Source: RGIG464 sp045599585 (lineage in GTDB: Bacteria; Myxococcota_A; Bradymonadia; UBA4248). From it: a stretch of 51,756 bases of DNA. The stretch's first letter is position 1. The number at the start of each line of letters is the position of its first letter. Below are positions 42,601 to 51,730 of this stretch, one piece after another. The translations under genes were made by a program, and so were the position numbers. The notes below the pieces were generated by a model. The model saw nothing but the letters and a program-made list of their open reading frames with translations, did not search any database and had not been told where the DNA came from. The stretch is from contig JAZRWH010000016.1 in NCBI GenBank assembly GCA_045599585.1, forward strand, positions 1 to 51,756, given 5' to 3'.

Positions 42601-45600
42601 AGCTGGAGGTCATAGACGGCGAGGAGTTCTTTCCAGAGTCCGAGACCCGCATTCAAGCGTTCTGCGCCGACGAGAGCATTTCTGTGCTGATCGTTGATGG
42701 CAAGGACAGCGTTATATTTTTCGAGAGCTCTCTGGTAATCGTTAAGCTGAGCTTCGAGAACTTCACCATTATGGTAGAGCGTTTCACACTTCTGTTCGTC
42801 ATCGCTGATGACTGCAATTTCTTCTTCGAGGATAGAAACGAGTTCATTCCAAGAAGCTTTAGTCTCATAGACGCGAGCGAGAGCGACCATGGCATCGAGG
42901 CGTTCAGGCAGCGTAGAATGGGCCTGTGTATAAGCGCTTTCAGCCTGTCCGAGATCCCCAAGTTTATCTTCGAAGGTACGACCGATACGAAGGAGAACGT
43001 TGCAGCGTTCTTCATTGTTCGCGAGCGTAAGTTCGAGACGTTCAGCGAGGATATTAACCTGTTGCAACCAAGCGTTTTGAGCGTCTTCACCGATGGAGGA
43101 ATTACCCATCTGTTCGAAGCAGTCAGCCATAATATCGCGAGCAGAGATATTGGAGGGATCCTGTTCCGTAACGAATGATAGGTGCTGCCAAGCAACGTCA
43201 GGCTGATGGAGTTTGGTGAAGTACCAACCGCCGAGGTAGTTGTGGAGCATCAAGCTGTCTTCGCGAACCTGATTGTTGTCAGCTTCTTCGGAGAGAGCAG
43301 AGTAAACATCCATAAGGTTAGGCCAGTTCTGAGAAGCATCAGCGAGGCGCTGAATTTCTTCGTGGAACTTAGCATTCTTCCAGAATTCGGGAACTGAATT
43401 GAGGAGAACCTCAAAGGCTGTAGCAGAATCCTGAAGTTTTTCTTCAGAAGTTTTGACGCCTCTGAACGTGAGGTCGAGACGAAGTTCAGGATCAGAAACA
43501 GCAGCAGCACGTTCAACATAAGCGTTGAAGAGCTCAGGCCATTTTTCATTATCCGTATAGAGTGTCTCGAGTAGATCAAACGCAGAATGACGTTCAGGAT
43601 CCATAGCCAGGATGTTCTGGTAAGCAGCAGCAGCCTGATCAATGTTGTATTCCTGCGTTTCCCAAATCTTGGCGATCTGGAGCCAAAGTGCAACTTTGTC
43701 TTCCAATTCAGGAACGACGTCGCTCTTCGAGCTTAACGTTGCGATAACATCCGTCCAACGGCCTTCACTTTCATAGAGGCGTTCAAGTTCTGAGTACGCA
43801 TCCATGTAAGCCGGATTGAGCTGGAGGACATAAAGCCAGATTTCGATCGTATCATCGACGCGACCGAGGCCATCACGAACACCGGCAAGCTTGACTGCGC
43901 AAGCGAGCTGATCTTCAGGGCTGAGGATACCGGCGTTAAGGAGTTTGAGAAGCGTATCGGCGAGATCTTCCTGATCATCCATGCCCTCATCAATAGCTTC
44001 GATTGCACGGAGAGTTTCGAGGTCTGCACCATTAACATCAAGCGCATTTCTCCAGTAGTCACGAGAACGATCAACATCCTCAAGGTGATCACGGTAAATG
44101 CGGCCAAGTTTGCGATAAGCTTCGAGATGATTATCGACATCCTGAGCATCGGCATAGAGCGGAACCTGACGCTCAACGACATCGGCGACATCCGTCCAGC
44201 GTTCAGAACGCGTGAAGAGAATTTCAAGGTTCTGGAGTGCAGCGACGTTATCACCCAAAGTATCAATGATCTGGTACCACAAGCCGATTGCATCATCAGC
44301 ATTACCGAGCGTTTCACTTGCGAGAACAGCCTGTTTACTCCAAAGCATGACACGCTGATCATCATCGTTGCTGGACGCAGCCATCTTGTCATACGTCTCA
44401 TAAACAGATTTCCAATCTTCGCGAGAAGTGTAAATCGTTTCGAGCGCAGAGAGAGCATCCCAGTAACCAGGATCAATGCTGAGAACTTCTTCGTAAGCAG
44501 CGATCGCTTCGTCACCGCGTTGAAGTGCTTCGAAGAGAATCGAACCAAGGCGCATATTGAGTTCAATGCGTTCTTCATCGGAATCAACAATGGGAATCTC
44601 ACGACGAATAATTGCAATGAGATCTTCGCTGCGGCCCTGTGCGAGGTAGATCTTATCGAGAGCCTGGAGACTTTCGAGATGCTCTTCATCGAATTTAAGG
44701 ACATCAAGGAAGCAACGTTCAGCGTTCTCAAGGTCTTCAAGTTTATCGAAGTATGTACGAGCCATACGAAGCGTAAGATCTTGTTTAACAAGATCATCCT
44801 CAGAGGCTTCGCAAGCTTTCTGGAGGTAAGGAATATTGCCACCCCAGCTCTGAACGATTTCAGAGAGCTCGTCCATTTTGCTCAAGCAGAGATCGTCACC
44901 CGGACGTTCAACAAGTGCACGGCCGAAGATATCGAGAGCTTCGGGAATCGCCTGCATCTGATCAAGATAAACATTAGCGGCGTCGACAAGTTTGTCATAA
45001 CGTTCGTCGTTATTATCAAGATGTTCAACCAGCTGGAGATCAAGTGCAACGAGCTGTTCCCATTCGCCATTGTCTCGGTAAATAGGATCAAGAATCTCAG
45101 CAATAGCCGAGCAGCAATGACCCTCAGAGAAAATGCGAATGAGTGATTCGATCGCTTCGGGCTGTCCCGGGACGATCATAAGCATCTCATTGTAGCTATT
45201 GACAGCATCCTCGTAATTGCTCAAGCACTGTTCTTGAACCGCACCACGTCGATAGAAGGCTGCGAGACGTTCTTCGTCAGATTCGGCCGTATCAATTTCA
45301 ACCTGGAGAATGTCAGAAAGGTCATTCCAACGTTCAAGGGACTGATACAAAGCATCCAAAGACTGGATCGCTTCTTTTTCATTCGAATCGATCTCAAGAA
45401 TGCCGCGGAGAACATCAACAGCTTTTTCAGGCGCCTGTAGAGCGTCATTGTAGATGCTCGCCATATGTTTGGCGATAATGATGCACACTTCACTATCACT
45501 AGATAGATCCGTTTTAAGCGCATCCAATTTGTCAACGAGTTCCTGGAAACAATCGCAGGAAGCCGCAAGGCGTTCTACTGTACTCCAAGAATCCTCACGC

Positions 45601-48600
45601 GTAGCATCCAATGAAAGTGCACGGAACCACGCTTCGAAAGCTGCTTTGTTGTTCTGGAGACTGTCTTCTTCGATCTGACCAATGATGCTCAAAAGCTCAA
45701 TCGCTTCTGTAGAGTCTTCGGTTGCAGAAACAAGAACCTCATAAACTTTGACAAGTTCTTCGGCACGTCCAAGTCCCTGATAAATAGGAACGAGAACACG
45801 GGCTGCTTCGGCAGCATTTTCTCCGCCAAGTGAAATGATCTCTTCAAGAGAAGCAATCGAACGCTCGTGGGCAGCATCAAGTTCAAATACAGAATTATAT
45901 ACTTCGATGGCACGCGCAATGTCATCGAGATTGCGATAATCACACTCTGCTTGGCGGAACTTAAATTCTACGCGAGCAGCATCATCGTCGCAGATAGCTT
46001 CACGTCGTTCGAGAATATCGAGCAGGCTGGTCCACTCAGCAGCACCAAGATAGAGTCTATCCAATGCTTCAAGGGCATCCGCATCTTCTGGATCAATCGA
46101 AAGAACTTGCTGATAGGTCTCGATCGCACCAACGTTGTCTTCGAGTTTGACTTCCTGAAGAACGCCTTTCTTCTTATACAGCGCAATACGATCCCCATCT
46201 TCAATGGCAATCTCGATCTTCTGATCGTAAACATCAAGAAGGTCTTTCCAACGTTCCTGGCCAAGATACAATCTTTCAAGTGCATCAAGAGCATTCGGCT
46301 CGCCAGCTTCATCCGCAAGAATCTTGTTGTGGATGGCAACTGCACTTTCGACATCTTCGAGATTCTCTTCGTAAATCGCTGCAGCCTGAAAAAGAAGCTG
46401 TTTGCGTTCATCAGGATCACTGACAATCTCAGCTTTGGCAGAAAGAACTTCGCTAAGATTCGTCCAATCCTCTTTGGCATTATACAAGCTGATCAGAGCA
46501 TCCTGAATATCGACATCTTCAGGATCTAATTCACGAATCTCACGATACGTCTTAATGGAAGCATCAATATCACCGAGTTTCTCGCAATAGATGTTTGCGA
46601 CTGTTACGCGAATATTCTTCGCCGCTGCAACATCCTCAGGTTCGACAGTGGCGTCTTCCATAACCTTAACAAGGTCTGCCCATTTATCAAGAGCATCGGC
46701 ATAGTTCAAAAGGTTATTGAGCGTTGTTTCGCTGGTAAGATCCTCTTTGAGGCTGCGAGCATATGCATCGTAAGCACGTTCATGATCATCACCGCGTTCT
46801 TCACAAAGAAGTGCAATTTCGTGAAGAAGATCACGACGACGATCTGGTTCAATCACAACGCGAAGAAGTTGTTCATCTACCCAGCAGCGCTTTTCCCAAT
46901 TGTCATTCGCATCATAAATCGGAAGAAGAATCTCACTGATCTGCTCCGCAATGCTGCCTTCGCTCGCTTCCAACATAACTTCAAGTCCGGAGACTGCAAG
47001 TTCATTTGTCGGATCACTCGAAATGACACTACTGTAAATATCAAGAGCGCTGTCCGGTTCATTGAGATGCTGGCTGAGAATCTCAGCTCTATGACATTCA
47101 ATCTCGTGACGAACTGCCTCATCCTCAGTCAAATCAAGACGACGCTCATAGTTCGAAACTGCCTCGGCCCACTTCTCGGTTGCTGCATATAGACGATCTA
47201 AAGCGATCATCGCATCCTGGTTCTCGGGATGCGCATCCAAAACTTCAAGAAGCGTGTTGATCGCATCTTCGTTATGGTTCAGGCAATTCTCTTCGATTGA
47301 TGCAATCTGCATGTTGAGGCTGAGAACAGCTTCTTCATCATCAACAGCAAGATCACGCTTGGCCTTGAGAACATCGATAACATCGGTCCAAGATTCAAGA
47401 CGCTGCATCGATTCCTGGAGATACTCAAGAACTTCGATGTTCTGAGAACCAAGTTTCAATGCTTTGCGAGCATATTCGATGGCTTTTTCATTATTCGCAA
47501 GCTGAGATTCCCAAAGAACACTCAAGTCAATCGCATATTGCGTTGCAAGCAAATTGTGATCTTCGTCTGCAGGAATGCTGGAGGAGACATTTTCAAAAAT
47601 GGATACGACGCGTTCCCAGCTGTTGTTGGTTTCCGCTATCTCCATAAGAGCCTGCTTGACGGTGCCACACGCAGGATCACAAAGTTGAGCTGTCGCAAGG
47701 CATTCCAAGGTGGCATCTGCGTTTTCAAGAACTTCACGGTTAATTTGCGATGCACAGACAAGATAGCTGATCTTATCGCGAGAATCCCTCAACACGCTCG
47801 AAAGCTTTACTAAAACATTTGCAAGCGCTTCGTAGTTCTCTCTCGCGACATAAACACGAGAAAGTGCACGACAGATGACATCAACACAAACATCATTTTC
47901 AAGAAGTGCTTCCAGTGCCGCAATGCTCGATTCGTGTTCGATGTTCAAAAGAAGAATGTTGTCATAGCATTCAACTGCTGCTTCATACTCCGAAAGCGAG
48001 TTGCGATATACGTCGCCAAGTTCAGACCACAAAGCAATGACAGTTTCTGCATCAAGACCAGAGCAGCTTCTTTCAACCCACTCAACGCGTTCTGCCTCAC
48101 CCTCTTCGCTTTCGACAATCTCTCGCTCAAGACGGGCGCCATAAACAATACTAACAAGACCTTCTTCGCTAACTTCTGCATCACTGCGGTTCTCAGAGAA
48201 GGCTTCGTTCGCACCAAGAAGTTCAAGTTGTTTTTCAATGATGCGTGCTAACTGTTCGTGACTCTCAATCTCAGCGTACAAACGATGCAGCTCTACAAGA
48301 GGACGACTGTCTTCCGGAAGAAGCTCACAAACCTGTTCATATGCCTGAATCGCACCGTCTTTGTCGCCGCGCTGATTCTCATTGATACGCGCACGCATAA
48401 GAAGCGTTTCTGCTTTGTCTTCTGGCGTACGAGCCAATTCCATGCGCTTCGAGTTGTAGTCGAGAAGTTCGTCAAAACGACCTTCGCGCTCAAGAATGTT
48501 CTCCAATGCACCAATCGCACGAACATCTTCAGGATCTTCTTCCAAAAGACTACGGAAAATATCCTGTGCATCATTCGAACGATCAAGATATTCAAACAAA

Positions 48601-51128
48601 AGTTTACCAATACGGAAACGAAGTTCACGGATGTAGTCCGCTTCGTCCGATGCTTCCATATTCTTGCTGTAAAGTTCTACTACAACTTGTGCATTGCCTG
48701 TCTTACCACTCGTTCGTTCAAGACCATCAAACGCTGCTGCATAATGCGGATCTTCCGTTACAACTTTAAGATACCAGTTGTACGCACGTGCATCATCTGC
48801 AAGCTTCGACTCACAAAGTTTCGCAAGTCTCAAACCATAGGCTGAACGCTCTTCACCGGCTTCACATGAAGCTTCCAAAATCTCAAGCATATGCGCGAGT
48901 TCGGAATACATCTGACGCGGCTCGTAGTAATTGACAAGTTCACCCGCCGCAACAGCATCTTTCGCGTCAATCTCAAGAATCTTTTCGAGCGTTGACATTG
49001 CACTGTCGCTGTCGCCAAGGGCATTCTCATAAACATGCGCTGCACGAAGAAGTACAGCTTTCTTGTCTTCTGCTTCAGGCTGCGTCTTCGAAAGCTGTTC
49101 AAACAACTTAACAAGATCAGACTGTATGTTGTTTTCGGTATAATACGCTTCGAGCGCTTCCCAATCCCGCATCTCAATGAGAAGTTTGCGAAGATTATCC
49201 ACACCCTTCGCATAAGAAGGATCAATTTCAAGAACACGACGCCACGCACTGACTGCACTCGGAAGATCTTTAGCCTTGTCGCTATAAAGAACACCCAACT
49301 TCTGCAACAGATCAAAACGCGCTTTCTCATCTGCTGTCAAGGCAACGCGCTTCTCACTTACGTATGCAAGATCTGACCATCGCTTCTCTTTCTCATAAAG
49401 CTTCTCAAGCGCATCAATCGCTTCGCCATTCTCTTCATCTCGCTCTAAAATCATCGCCCACATTTCTATGGCGACGCCGTTGTTGCGAAGATTCTTCTCG
49501 GCAATCTCTGCCATCGATTTCAAAAGCGCAATCTGATCCGAAACGGAATCCATCATTGCTAGCTCTTTCTTATGAACATCGATCAATTTCGCATAATCAC
49601 GACGCTCTGTATAAAGCGCTTTCAACTGCGTAATCGATTCGTCGTGCATCGGGTTGACTTCAAGTACTGTCTCAAAATACTTGATCGCATCAACCTTGCG
49701 GTTCAAATTCGAAAGATAAATACGCGCTATGCGGAGATAAAGCTCAACTTTGCGCTCCGGATCTTCGTTCTTCTCTGCCTGACTCTCCAAGACTTTGATC
49801 AAATCAGGCCACTTCTTCATCTTTTCGTAGATCGCAACAAGACTCTCAAGAGCCTCGGCATTCTCAGGATCAATACCAAGCAACGCTTCGTAGGTCTTAA
49901 CAACCATCGGCTCCTGCTTCGTTTCGTCCCGATAAACACGGATCATTTCATTATAAATATCGACTTTTTCTTCGACAGCTTCCGTGACGCCAATCAGCTC
50001 TTTTGCAAGTGCATCAACATAGGCCGGCCACTTCTTCTGATCACGTGATAAAATCGCAAGTCGCCATTTAAGACCAATATCATCTGCAGATTTACGCTGC
50101 TGCGTCTTGATGTACTGAACTGCACGATCCAGAGATCCTGCACTCAATGCAAGATCAGCTGCTCTGTGCGCCAATTCAACTGGAAGTACATCAGCATCAA
50201 CACCCGCTGCTTTGAGCTGGGCATCAATCGTCATCTCAGCCTTACGCCAGTTACCCGTCGCTACAACTGCCAACGCTTCCAAGAGTCCCTTCGAGGCTTC
50301 GTCGTCGGCAAGATCCGCTTTACCATCTTCTACGGCACCCGCACGAAGACATTTGATCTGACCCATGACACGCTTAATGCCTTCCTGGGCAGGTTCCGGA
50401 GCTACTTCATATGACGTCTCATGCGCCTGAAGAATGCCAGCCCAAACTTCCGCATCACTCGAAATAAATCGCGATACCGCATCAAAAATTTCTACGGCCA
50501 TCTCAGGATGAACCTGAAGCGCCATATTCCAAGTCTCCGCAATCTGGAAATCACCAGGATTGTGGAAATCTACCAAACGAAGCGCTTTCGTATAGCCCTC
50601 AACCGTTTCACGGTTAAGATAATACTCTGCTCGCTCTTCCCACGACATATGCGCCAGATCAACGACCTCTTCCACAACTTCCTCAGCTGCTTCTTCCACA
50701 ACTTCCTCTGCTGCTTCTGCCGCCGCCTCTGCCGCCGCAACCGCTGCTTCAATCTCAGCCGCTTCTTCCGCTTCGACAGCTTCTACGGCTGCATCAGCCG
50801 CTTCGGCTGCTTCTTCAAAAGCTTCCGCCGCTTCTTCGAACGCTTCCACTGCCGCTGCACCTTCTTCGTCCGCTGAAACAGCTTCCGTTTCACCCGTCTG
50901 AATCGCTTCGGCTGCTTCTGCCGACTCTTCCGAAGACACAGCTTCCGAATCGCCCGTTCTCACGGCTTCATCATCAGCGTATTCCTCCGCCGACAATCCC
51001 TCCTCATAAACCGCTTCTTCGGCAGCTTCCGACATTTCAGACGCTTCCTCAGCGATATCCTCAGATGCCGCAGCTGACTGCTCAATCTCAGAATTCACTA
51101 CGTCCTCATTCATATTCTCTTCGCTCAT
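39621..51128 (-). CDS. giant 3,835-residue TPR/HAT-repeat protein
   Basis: One uninterrupted frame of 11.5 kb. Residues 1 to about 165 are low-complexity Glu/Ala (runs such as EEAAEAADAAVEAVEAEEAA), likely a long charged helix. From about 165 to 3600 the protein is tandem helical repeats with a supra-period of about 72 residues, each holding two TPR-like pairs: patterns AIETYQQVLSIDPEDADALE, ALDRLYLGAAEWTSLLDILE, then ..D...R.....A.....L.D. About 45-48 units fit. The last 230 residues are different (AFVIAKLCYLYMYFPMAG, LTCNRVGLLLSGGDLMAALR) and may be a degenerate peptidase-M48-like domain, without HExxH. No signal peptide or membrane helix, so cytoplasmic or peripheral. A good GAGGG precedes the ATG. 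Likely a huge scaffold; function unknown. Confidence 0.92.
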   Translation of the reverse strand: MSEENMNEDVVNSEIEQSAAASEDIAEEASEMSEAAEEAVYEEGLSAEEYADDEAVRTGDSEAVSSEESAEAAEAIQTGETEAVSADEEGAAAVEAFEEAAEAFEEAAEAADAAVEAVEAEEAAEIEAAVAAAEAAAEAAEEVVEEAAEEVVEEVVDLAHMSWEERAEYYLNRETVEGYTKALRLVDFHNPGDFQIAETWNMALQVHPEMAVEIFDAVSRFISSDAEVWAGILQAHETSYEVAPEPAQEGIKRVMGQIKCLRAGAVEDGKADLADDEASKGLLEALAVVATGNWRKAEMTIDAQLKAAGVDADVLPVELAHRAADLALSAGSLDRAVQYIKTQQRKSADDIGLKWRLAILSRDQKKWPAYVDALAKELIGVTEAVEEKVDIYNEMIRVYRDETKQEPMVVKTYEALLGIDPENAEALESLVAIYEKMKKWPDLIKVLESQAEKNEDPERKVELYLRIARIYLSNLNRKVDAIKYFETVLEVNPMHDESITQLKALYTERRDYAKLIDVHKKELAMMDSVSDQIALLKSMAEIAEKNLRNNGVAIEMWAMILERDEENGEAIDALEKLYEKEKRWSDLAYVSEKRVALTADEKARFDLLQKLGVLYSDKAKDLPSAVSAWRRVLEIDPSYAKGVDNLRKLLIEMRDWEALEAYYTENNIQSDLVKLFEQLSKTQPEAEDKKAVLLRAAHVYENALGDSDSAMSTLEKILEIDAKDAVAAGELVNYYEPRQMYSELAHMLEILEASCEAGEERSAYGLRLAKLCESKLADDARAYNWYLKVVTEDPHYAAAFDGLERTSGKTGNAQVVVELYSKNMEASDEADYIRELRFRIGKLLFEYLDRSNDAQDIFRSLLEEDPEDVRAIGALENILEREGRFDELLDYNSKRMELARTPEDKAETLLMRARINENQRGDKDGAIQAYEQVCELLPEDSRPLVELHRLYAEIESHEQLARIIEKQLELLGANEAFSENRSDAEVSEEGLVSIVYGARLEREIVESEEGEAERVEWVERSCSGLDAETVIALWSELGDVYRNSLSEYEAAVECYDNILLLNIEHESSIAALEALLENDVCVDVICRALSRVYVARENYEALANVLVKLSSVLRDSRDKISYLVCASQINREVLENADATLECLATAQLCDPACGTVKQALMEIAETNNSWERVVSIFENVSSSIPADEDHNLLATQYAIDLSVLWESQLANNEKAIEYARKALKLGSQNIEVLEYLQESMQRLESWTDVIDVLKAKRDLAVDDEEAVLSLNMQIASIEENCLNHNEDAINTLLEVLDAHPENQDAMIALDRLYAATEKWAEAVSNYERRLDLTEDEAVRHEIECHRAEILSQHLNEPDSALDIYSSVISSDPTNELAVSGLEVMLEASEGSIAEQISEILLPIYDANDNWEKRCWVDEQLLRVVIEPDRRRDLLHEIALLCEERGDDHERAYDAYARSLKEDLTSETTLNNLLNYADALDKWADLVKVMEDATVEPEDVAAAKNIRVTVANIYCEKLGDIDASIKTYREIRELDPEDVDIQDALISLYNAKEDWTNLSEVLSAKAEIVSDPDERKQLLFQAAAIYEENLEDVESAVAIHNKILADEAGEPNALDALERLYLGQERWKDLLDVYDQKIEIAIEDGDRIALYKKKGVLQEVKLEDNVGAIETYQQVLSIDPEDADALEALDRLYLGAAEWTSLLDILERREAICDDDAARVEFKFRQAECDYRNLDDIARAIEVYNSVFELDAAHERSIASLEEIISLGGENAAEAARVLVPIYQGLGRAEELVKVYEVLVSATEDSTEAIELLSIIGQIEEDSLQNNKAAFEAWFRALSLDATREDSWSTVERLAASCDCFQELVDKLDALKTDLSSDSEVCIIIAKHMASIYNDALQAPEKAVDVLRGILEIDSNEKEAIQSLDALYQSLERWNDLSDILQVEIDTAESDEERLAAFYRRGAVQEQCLSNYEDAVNSYNEMLMIVPGQPEAIESLIRIFSEGHCCSAIAEILDPIYRDNGEWEQLVALDLQLVEHLDNNDERYDKLVDAANVYLDQMQAIPEALDIFGRALVERPGDDLCLSKMDELSEIVQSWGGNIPYLQKACEASEDDLVKQDLTLRMARTYFDKLEDLENAERCFLDVLKFDEEHLESLQALDKIYLAQGRSEDLIAIIRREIPIVDSDEERIELNMRLGSILFEALQRGDEAIAAYEEVLSIDPGYWDALSALETIYTSREDWKSVYETYDKMAASSNDDDQRVMLWSKQAVLASETLGNADDAIGLWYQIIDTLGDNVAALQNLEILFTRSERWTDVADVVERQVPLYADAQDVDNHLEAYRKLGRIYRDHLEDVDRSRDYWRNALDVNGADLETLRAIEAIDEGMDDQEDLADTLLKLLNAGILSPEDQLACAVKLAGVRDGLGRVDDTIEIWLYVLQLNPAYMDAYSELERLYESEGRWTDVIATLSSKSDVVPELEDKVALWLQIAKIWETQEYNIDQAAAAYQNILAMDPERHSAFDLLETLYTDNEKWPELFNAYVERAAAVSDPELRLDLTFRGVKTSEEKLQDSATAFEVLLNSVPEFWKNAKFHEEIQRLADASQNWPNLMDVYSALSEEADNNQVREDSLMLHNYLGGWYFTKLHQPDVAWQHLSFVTEQDPSNISARDIMADCFEQMGNSSIGEDAQNAWLQQVNILAERLELTLANNEERCNVLLRIGRTFEDKLGDLGQAESAYTQAHSTLPERLDAMVALARVYETKASWNELVSILEEEIAVISDDEQKCETLYHNGEVLEAQLNDYQRALEKYNAVLAINDQHRNALVGAERLNAGLGLWKELLAVYDLQLNAFEEDEERIAVFAKKSQVYETQLNDLDSAIDMMAQVNLIDSQNVMGIEQLERLYELAERWNDLIDEINTHITVVNDPAAHVELYRRLGVVFRDKVNDSASAIDSFQNLISIQPNDIPALYALADLYATGEDYVSAIDYLNRIIGCLSDPSEATDVHYRIGMVYVAQLQDDVSAEERFKICLDINAGYMPAIDALKAIYENREDWQNVVRILKQKVEFTRELDDKARINCELGFVSLNRIGDPVNAYPYYEEALSLQPDYVNAAAPLADKCLAEESWARALLLLEIVIKGLAFVKENDDLYLYNYKAGYCCQKLAQHERALEYYRASYELNQNHILTLLGMGQELKEAKDYDRAWNMFQNLLENYAGELTAENIIDIYYDSAEIKKETNEFAMSRQLLERILEADGSHQKALDLIIDVCEEMGDYEALVYYLTIHMDRLEDRDDKFLEIMKIAKIYGENLNNLEEQVRFYYMALEIEPTSKVVLNALLTIYRSNGQWIDAINIIEKLCDGEPNEEKAAKYYYTIAVIYRDEVKSVEKAIEYFNLTLDTNVNELRAFEAIDRLLTAARDWDALEANYKRMIQRVNKDTNEQFRDTRLLLWYGLGEIYRTRLGQWDSAIFAFKTASEINPNDVKLHSILAELYRKVQQYDDSIAEIRKIILNPAIKLSGDEMKYHYRTLFSLYFNTNKFDRAFCIAEVMNYKDIADNDVQQVRNLVLPDEGFQALEARFKINPEANNLLCHPMLNKELNTIINNLQPLKELFGKEKKDYNIGKRDEFKYKEDLLFWKIFNNIAHMIGVNPTPTIYMTRLLNFGGMMANLKETEAFLLSESAWSGRMPQRQLAFVIAKLCYLYMYFPMAGLQLTSSTIKELIMGCYLYYQHKAATNPNIQQVHNAISNLTAIESNKLEQAMVPMMRKDFEMNVSTWLKGVELTCNRVGLLLSGGDLMAALRAIDYEEIRISKLDKSELKADLVNFSLSDEYFELREGLGIFYGAE

Positions 51129-51163
51129 GTCTTCCCTCTATGGACACACAAATTAAGAACAAT

Positions 51164-51182
51164 ATCGTCTTATCAAGACGAT
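51164..51182. promoter_or_regulatory. 19-bp palindrome upstream of the giant gene
   Basis: ATCGTCTT (51164-51171) and AAGACGAT (51175-51182) around ATC. It lies 36-54 bp before the start codon, overlapping a possible minus-strand -35 TTGATA. It may be an operator or a leader hairpin. Confidence 0.45.
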
Positions 51183-51490
51183 AACCTGATTGACCTTTGA
51201 TGTTCCTGCCCGCTTTCTCGGGACAGTAAAAACCATTCTATATCTACACCATTTCACCTCGATCAATCAACATTTTGACTATTTTCCCCATCCACCCCCA
51301 CGCACTTTGACGCGTTTTGCGCCGCTATCGGCCGTTTCGGCCAATACGCGGCGTTTACGGTCGGCTTCTCCCTGCGGTCAATACGCCGACCGCGCTCCGC
51401 GCTTGCCTGTTATGAGTCTATTCTGGCGAACAATCGCGTCTCAAAACCATAGCTAAACACCTGACACGACCGACACGCCCGCCAAGGAAC
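51183..51490. other. intergenic region with repeats
   Basis: No credible gene. Apart from the repeat copies at 51320-51391 it is CT-rich on the plus strand. An 88-codon plus-strand frame at 51190 runs through the palindromes and has no ribosome-binding site. Confidence 0.35.
51320..51391. repeat. bulged-hairpin repeat plus degenerate neighbour
   Basis: First copy: CGCCGC (51320-51325), TAT, C, GGCC, loop, GGCC, A, ATA (51344-51346), bulged C51347, GCGGCG. Second, degenerate: outer stem GGTCGGC (51359-51365)/GCCGACC (51385-51391) with ATAC retained on the right arm only. Confidence 0.65.
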
Positions 51491-51497
51491 TTTTATA

Positions 51498-51730
51498 TTT
51501 TGAGAGCGTTTGAATACAGTTCGAGGAAACAACGAAAATCCTTGAGGGCGCAGCCATTAGGCTGTAACCAAAAGGATTGAGGAAGTTGACGAAGAAATGT
51601 ATCAAAAGCTCTCAAAAGAAGGTGCGTGCAGCTCATTTGAACGCAGTAAGTACTGCACGCGCGACAAAAGAGCGCGGGGATTCCAAAGAGGCGTCCGCGA
51701 TACGACGCCCCTTTGGGCCGTCCGCCGGAC
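51498..51730 (+). ncRNA. candidate structured RNA (no ORF, nested stem-loops)
   Basis: A long closing stem TTTTGAGAGC (51498-51507)/GCTCTCAAAA (51608-51617) encloses further co-linear helices: TGAATAC/GTATCA with one bulge, TTCG/CGAA, CAAC/GTTG, AATCCTT (51537-51543)/AAGGATT (51572-51578) and CAGCC/GGCTG closed by an ATTA loop. Purine-rich internal loops contain GAGGAA twice. Two more hairpins follow: GCGTGCAG (51624-51631)/CTGCACGC (51653-51660), and a 12-13 bp stem at 51683-51695/51704-51716 with one A-C mismatch. A short GTCC/GGAC comes last. No open frame of note. I could not match it to RNase P, tmRNA, 6S, SRP RNA or a riboswitch I know. Strand is assumed from the upstream AT-rich TTTTATATTTT. 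Confidence 0.45.

Noticed and set aside
40383..43178. Two long plus-strand open frames (40383-41750 and 41829-43178) opposite the giant gene
   Set aside because: They mirror the Glu/Leu/Ala-rich giant frame. Their translations are rich in Phe, Ile and Val with no domain pattern, and neither has a ribosome-binding site. Typical antisense by-products of codon bias.
51498..51730. Retron msr-msd, RNase P RNA, tmRNA or 6S RNA
   Set aside because: The structure is RNA-like, but the diagnostic conserved motifs of RNase P, tmRNA and 6S are missing and no reverse transcriptase is visible, so only a generic call is made.
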